Shown: positions 59,077-64,000 of the stretch, piece by piece
Position numbering within the stretch: position 1 is the first letter of the stretch
Layout of the letters: the number at the start of each line of letters is the position of its first letter
Assembly (NCBI GenBank): GCA_002104895.1
Contig: MCFG01000314.1
Span: 17,501-81,500 of the forward strand
Length of the DNA: 64,000 nt
Origin: Anaeromyces robustus
Taxonomy: Eukaryota > Neocallimastigomycota > Neocallimastigomycetes > Neocallimastigales > Neocallimastigaceae
Direction of reading: 5' to 3'
The notes under the pieces: model-generated
Told to the model about the DNA's origin: nothing
Databases searched by the model: none
Seen by the model: the letters and a program-made list of their open reading frames with translations, nothing else
Translations under genes and position numbers: made by a program

Positions 59077-60007
59077 GATTTATTTTATTTTAATTTATTT
59101 TTAAATATTATTATTATTTATGATTTATTTTTTATTAATTTTATTTTTTATTCTATTCTTATGTTTTAATTCAATAAATAAATCTAAATGAATTATTAAT
59201 AAATAATTTATTTATAATTATTTATTTTTTTATGAAATTTTTATTTTTTTAGTATTATTTCAGTTGATAATCAAAAATTTAAGAAGAAAAAAATTTTTAA
59301 AAAAAAAAATACAAAAGAAAAAAAGAAAATTAATATTATATATATTAATTGTTTGTCTTTGTGTATTATTCTTAATCCTTTTCTTTTTTTTTTATGTAAA
59401 TAATAAATAATATGTACTACTAATTTAATAATTCATTTTTGATATAAACCCTTTTCATCTAATATATTAAAAATTCATATCATAATTTATTAACCCTTAA
59501 ATATTTTTATATTACCCTCATATATTATTTTATATTATATAACGAATAGAATTAAAAAAAATCTATCACAAAATAATATATGTAGTATATATTAAACTTT
59601 ATTCTTATATATAAAAAATTATTTTCTTCAATGAAAATAAATTATTTATAAATAAAGTTTATGAATTTAATGCTTTTGTACTACATAATCATAAGTTTAA
59701 TTTATAATATTTAAGTATATACAATAATACAATATAACTTTAGAATATTAACTTTTTAAAGTTATTAAATAAAAATGTTATTTTTCATTAGTATTATATT
59801 ATTATAAAGTTAAAAGAAGTTTCAAGGAAATTGGATAATTTTAATTTAATTGTTTTATATATTATATATATAATGCATAATATATTACAAAATGCTTAAT
59901 AAAATTATAATTTTTACATATTTAATTACACATTAAAATATGCATAAAGTACATTTTTTCACGTGCAGTTTAGTAAACTTGAATTGAAACACATTTATTA
60001 TTTATTT

Positions 60008-60047
<40 letters not shown>

Positions 60048-60052
60048 TCTAT

Positions 60053-60083
<31 letters not shown>

Positions 60084-60715
60084 GAGTTTTCTTTTTAAAT
60101 AAATAAGAAAATTTAAAATTAAAATGAACATAAATAACTTTTTTTTGTATTATTAATTACTAACTAGTTTATGAATACTACTATTAATTAATAATAAAGT
60201 ATTATATTTATTATGTTACACAAATCATTAATAAGTGTTTAAAAATATAATAATTAACATATATACTTATTTTTATATTATCCATACAATTTTTATTAAT
60301 TAAAATAATTTTTTTAACTTATTTTATTAAAATAAAAATAATTAGAAAAAAAATAATTAGAATTAAAAACGTTTTAAATTTTTTTTTATTAAAATAAAAA
60401 TAATTAGAATTAAAACATGTTTTAAGTTTTTTTATTAAAATAAAATTAAGTATGAAAAATAATTGTAATATATAAAATAAAAAATAAAATCAATATACTC
60501 AACGTAGTATGATACTATATATAATATTAAAACAAAAAAGTGATAAATATATATGCAAGTATTATATATAAATATCAATCTTTTAATAATTATATTTATA
60601 ATTTAATAATTAACTATTAATAATTATTATTATATTATAATAAAAATAAATAGATTCAAAAAAAAAATCCTAATAGTACAATATTTTAAATAAAAAATAA
60701 TATTATTCCAAAAAA
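58826..60715. other. Intergenic AT-rich DNA with repeats
   Basis: No gene. ATATT pentamers (58826-58881) lie directly upstream of the modular coiled-coil gene, followed by TTTATA (about 58920-58970), ATT (about 59020-59075) and ATTT (about 60000-60083) arrays. Promoters of the two divergent flanking genes must lie here. Confidence 0.6.
58828..58881. repeat. (ATATT)n pentanucleotide array at a gene start
   Basis: About 11 pentamers within 60 bp upstream of the start codon of the minus-strand coiled-coil gene, so probably in its promoter or 5' leader. Confidence 0.85.
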
Positions 60716-61307
60716 ATGAAATTTCTTGCTCAAAATTTTACATTTTTTCTTATAGTATTGTTTAATAGTATAATTTGTCAAAATGTGAATAGTCCTGAAG
60801 TAGAAAATTTAAGTAATATTAAAAATAATAATAATTTTATTTCCTATTCAACGGATAATTCAAAAAATATGAAAAAAAATGATTTAAAAGAAGAAGAAAA
60901 TTATATAAATGATTTTTTTTCACCGATTGAAGTAAAATATGCAACAGATAAAGATACTCATGAAACTGTTACAATATACCCTGTTAAAAGATTTATTATA
61001 TATAAACAAAAAAGTAATTAATTAATGAATAAATAAAGAAATATGAATAATTAAATATTATTTTATTTTTTATTATTATATAACTGAATATTTTATTATA
61101 TTAAATATTATATATTATAACTAAATATTTTATTATTATAATAAATATTATATATTATATCAAAATGCTTAAGAAAATGAAATAAATAAAAATATTATAT
61201 TTATTTCTGCTTTTATTGGCACAATTATAGCTTTAATTGGCTCAGTAATAATCTTTTCATACAAGCCAAAAAACGAAAAAAATAAATGTATCAATAAAAA
61301 TTCTTAA
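60716..61307 (+). CDS. Small type I single-pass membrane protein
   Basis: Two exons, 60716-61013 and 61174-61307, joined in frame (AAA A/GT..AG/AA) to give 143 residues; family not recognised. Residues 1-22 form a signal peptide (FFLIVLFNSIICQ, cleavage likely near Q22). A short Asn-rich and charged lumenal or external part follows, ending TVTIYPVKRFIIYKQ. Then comes one hydrophobic segment (about 106-128, IFISAFIGTIIALIGSVIIF) and a short Lys-rich tail (YKPKNEKNKCINKNS). Without the second exon the frame would stop after 101 residues and lack the membrane anchor; the splice is supported by GT/AG signals and a continuous hydrophobic frame. Both forms (secreted and anchored) are conceivable if the intron is retained. 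Confidence 0.65.
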
Positions 61308-61860
<553 letters not shown>

Positions 61861-62160
61861 TGTTAGAATACAAAGAAAATAATTTTTAAATTATATTTAA
61901 TAAACTTAAATTAAATGTCTTTGTTATTTTAATTTATCTCGTTGTTTATTTTAATTAATGTAAATACGTTATGAACTCGTTGTATTTAATTTTTCTTTAT
62001 ATTATTATCAAGCCACGATTAGTATAAATACAAATGTATTTTCTTAAATTTGTAAAACCTTGTAATTACCATATTTGTATATATACTATTAAATTTAAAT
62101 CTTAAATAAATAAACTTTAATTATTATAAAAATTATTATAAAACTTTTTACTTCTAAAAG
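61861..62160 (+). repeat. Putative 5' LTR of the copia element
   Basis: Begins TGTTAGAATA at 61861. The right border is unclear: no convincing inverted TTCTAACA end is seen, with TTCTAAAA near 62151 the closest. Base composition changes here from simple repeats to more complex sequence. Confidence 0.45.
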
Positions 62161-62181
62161 ATTAAGAGTCTCAATTGCAAC

Positions 62182-64000
62182 ATGAGCCAAAACATTACTT
62201 TACTTCCGGAAGACCGTCTTAACAAAAAGAACTTTGAGGAATGGAATTTCGTTATTGGAAATATCCTTCAATCTAACAAAGTCTCAAAATACGTAGAATC
62301 CGATGTAATTGGCGAGCTTGAGAAAAAACTCACAGATCTCAGAACGAATGAGGTCCAGGATTCCAGTACTGTTGGAAACCTAAAATCCGAAATCAATAAA
62401 GCAAAGGATGAGGATGCTAAAGCTAAAACAATTATTAGCACAAACGTATCTTATGAAGTCATCGAAAAGATTAAAGGCTTAAAAACCGCTTTTGCTATTA
62501 TGGAGAAGATTAAAAACATTTATGGAAAAAAGAAATCTTCTGATGTCCAATTCTTATTGAAAAAGATGTATTCCATCCACGCCAAAAATCTTTACGAATG
62601 CAAAGAAGTTATAGCTGAACTTCTTGAAGTCTTCGAAAAATTGGAAACTCTGAAATTTAACATGGATGAAATTGAAAGAATAAGAATTATTTACGTTGCT
62701 CTTCCTAAATCAATTCAAAACTTAATCTGTCCAACAGAAGAAATCACACTTGTAAAATTTCTTGAGAAAACCCAATACGTTATCAATTTCCAAATCTACG
62801 CTTTTAATACAGGTAACGGAATTAAAAACGAATCTTCCAAAAATAAGGAAGATTACATGGACATCGACAATATTGACACGGTAGAAAAGGACATTTCATA
62901 CTTCTCCAACTCTAAATACTGCTTTATCTGCAAAATCCCAGGTCACTCTACTGATGAATGTATTCATAATAATCTTAAAAAGAAAAACAAAGATAATAAC
63001 AAAAATCAAGACAATAGCAAAAACAAACAGAAGCCAAACGGAAAAAGGAGAAGACCAAAAGGTAGAAATTCTAACAGAAGGAATTTCAATAAAAACAAGT
63101 CTATGGCGAACATTCAATACGATGAATTCTCCGAAAATGAGATCTCATTAGAAAATTTAGAAAACAATTATGAAGGGGATATTGATATCATCGAACTAGT
63201 CAAAGAAAATGAATGTAAAGGGGAACGCCATGATCAACATAACAAATTAAATAATGTTCAAAATACACCAAATGGATCTACCCATCCAGATCAACAAGTG
63301 GGACAAACCACTTGGATATTCGATACGGGCGCCTCTGAACACATCACAAACAATAAAGATGTTCTAGAAGATTACCAGGAAACCAATGTAATCTTAAGAT
63401 GTGCCAACAATTCTATTTGCGAATTTGAAGGAATGGGTACTTACACGGCAATAATAAACGGAGTGATTATCAAATTAGATAATGTCTTATATTCTAAAAA
63501 CGCCAACAAAAACTTATTGAGTGGCATAAAATTAGCTAAAAATGGTATGGTAGCTAATTTGAAATCCAGAAATGAAAAAGTATACCTTACACTAAAATTG
63601 AGGAATGCTGACAAGAAATCTTTTATATTGGGAACATTTGAAGCCGACAGTAATAATATTGTTAAAATTCAAATGATTGATAAGTTATCAAATCCTAGTA
63701 TTAACACTATAATAGAAGAAGAAGAAATAATTGATATTGATGACCAGTCAAGATTACTCTGGCATAGAAGACTGGGACACTTTTACCATGACGATATAAA
63801 TAAATATTTAAAATTACACAACATTAAACCAACTACGTGCTTAGACTGCAAGATTGCTAAATTGAATAGAAAATCCCATAAAGGAGAAACTCCAAAGGCA
63901 ACTGAAATCTTGGAAGCAATTCATTCCGATGTGATGGGTCCGATAAGCATTAAATCTTTCACAGGTAAGAGATATATACTCACATTTATAGATGAGTATA
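62182..64000 (+). CDS. Ty1/copia Gag-Pol polyprotein (5' part, runs off window)
   Basis: One uninterrupted frame of 606 codons continuing past the end. The Gag part (from ATG at 62182, MSQNITLLPEDRLN) contains the copia-type Gag fold region and a zinc knuckle CX2CX4HX4C at residues 247-260 (CFICKIPGHSTDEC), then a basic tail. The aspartic protease site is WIFDTGASEHIT with catalytic D381. The integrase zinc-binding segment WHRRLGH (H528) with CLDC follows, then the start of the integrase core, HSDVMGP, with the first catalytic Asp D583. Gag and Pol are in a single frame with no frameshift, as in Drosophila copia and unlike yeast Ty1. Reverse transcriptase and RNase H should follow beyond the window. 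Confidence 0.95.
   Translation, partial: MSQNITLLPEDRLNKKNFEEWNFVIGNILQSNKVSKYVESDVIGELEKKLTDLRTNEVQDSSTVGNLKSEINKAKDEDAKAKTIISTNVSYEVIEKIKGLKTAFAIMEKIKNIYGKKKSSDVQFLLKKMYSIHAKNLYECKEVIAELLEVFEKLETLKFNMDEIERIRIIYVALPKSIQNLICPTEEITLVKFLEKTQYVINFQIYAFNTGNGIKNESSKNKEDYMDIDNIDTVEKDISYFSNSKYCFICKIPGHSTDECIHNNLKKKNKDNNKNQDNSKNKQKPNGKRRRPKGRNSNRRNFNKNKSMANIQYDEFSENEISLENLENNYEGDIDIIELVKENECKGERHDQHNKLNNVQNTPNGSTHPDQQVGQTTWIFDTGASEHITNNKDVLEDYQETNVILRCANNSICEFEGMGTYTAIINGVIIKLDNVLYSKNANKNLLSGIKLAKNGMVANLKSRNEKVYLTLKLRNADKKSFILGTFEADSNNIVKIQMIDKLSNPSINTIIEEEEIIDIDDQSRLLWHRRLGHFYHDDINKYLKLHNIKPTTCLDCKIAKLNRKSHKGETPKATEILEAIHSDVMGPISIKSFTGKRYILTFIDEY

Larger units (their letters stand above)
61861..64000 (+). 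mobile_element. Ty1/copia LTR retrotransposon, 5' part (truncated by window)
   Basis: An LTR retroelement entering from about 61861. The start TGTTAGAATA resembles the conserved TGTTGGAATA end of copia-type LTRs. A TATA-like box TATAAATA lies at 62023-62030, suggesting the LTR promoter. The LTR's 3' end and primer-binding site could not be placed with confidence. The coding part is visibly richer in G and C than the host DNA around it, and its frame is open without stops to the window end, so the copy may be young. Gene order protease then integrase, with no reverse transcriptase in between, is that of copia rather than gypsy elements. Confidence 0.8.

Overview
The window is eukaryotic and extremely AT-rich. 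Its intergenic DNA is almost only A and T and is packed with microsatellites. Genes are visible as islands of higher complexity carrying GT..AG introns, many asparagine homopolymers and standard stop codons. Gene content is fungal: an Fzo1-type mitofusin, an Oca1-type phosphatase, a Yip3/PRA1 protein, dynactin p25 and a PAR-1/MARK kinase. With this base composition, anaerobic gut fungi (Neocallimastigomycota) are the best fit. That assignment is inference; an AT-rich amoeba such as Dictyostelium is the main alternative and fits the fungal-type families less well.

Layout. 1457-4170 (-): Fzo1-like mitofusin, 3 exons. 7450-11579 (+): 976-residue Asn-rich protein with four Cys clusters and a C-terminal GNAT domain, 7 exons. 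13070-14874 (+): PRA1/Yip3, 5 exons, with a first intron made of microsatellites. 16793-18391 (-): type I membrane protein with a PPPY motif. 19604-21360 (-): decayed relative of that gene, split by a 31-bp tandem repeat. 24182-29870 (+): 1668-residue low-complexity protein with five [VI]KxExxY motifs. 31404-32653 (-): OCA1-type phosphatase. 36587-44910 (+): 2438-residue kinesin with a degenerate motor and a 42-unit array of 18 residues, most units carrying one Cys. 46935-48247 (+): dynactin p25. 50396-53391 (+): PAR-1/MARK kinase with UBA and KA1 regions. 56405-58825 (-): coiled-coil protein of exact 77-residue modules whose exon borders coincide with module borders. 60716-61307 (+): small type I membrane protein. 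61861-64000 (+): 5' end of an intact Ty1/copia element that runs off the window.

Several genes concern the cytoskeleton and membrane traffic (kinesin, dynactin, PAR-1, PRA1, mitofusin), but genes lie on both strands kilobases apart and nothing suggests co-transcription. The two most unusual genes are the kinesin, whose ATPase signature residues are altered while its huge tail stays open, and the modular coiled-coil protein at 56.4-58.8 kb. I see no tRNA, rRNA or CRISPR array. Exon borders were read by eye from splice signals and reading-frame continuity, and all joins listed are frame-consistent.
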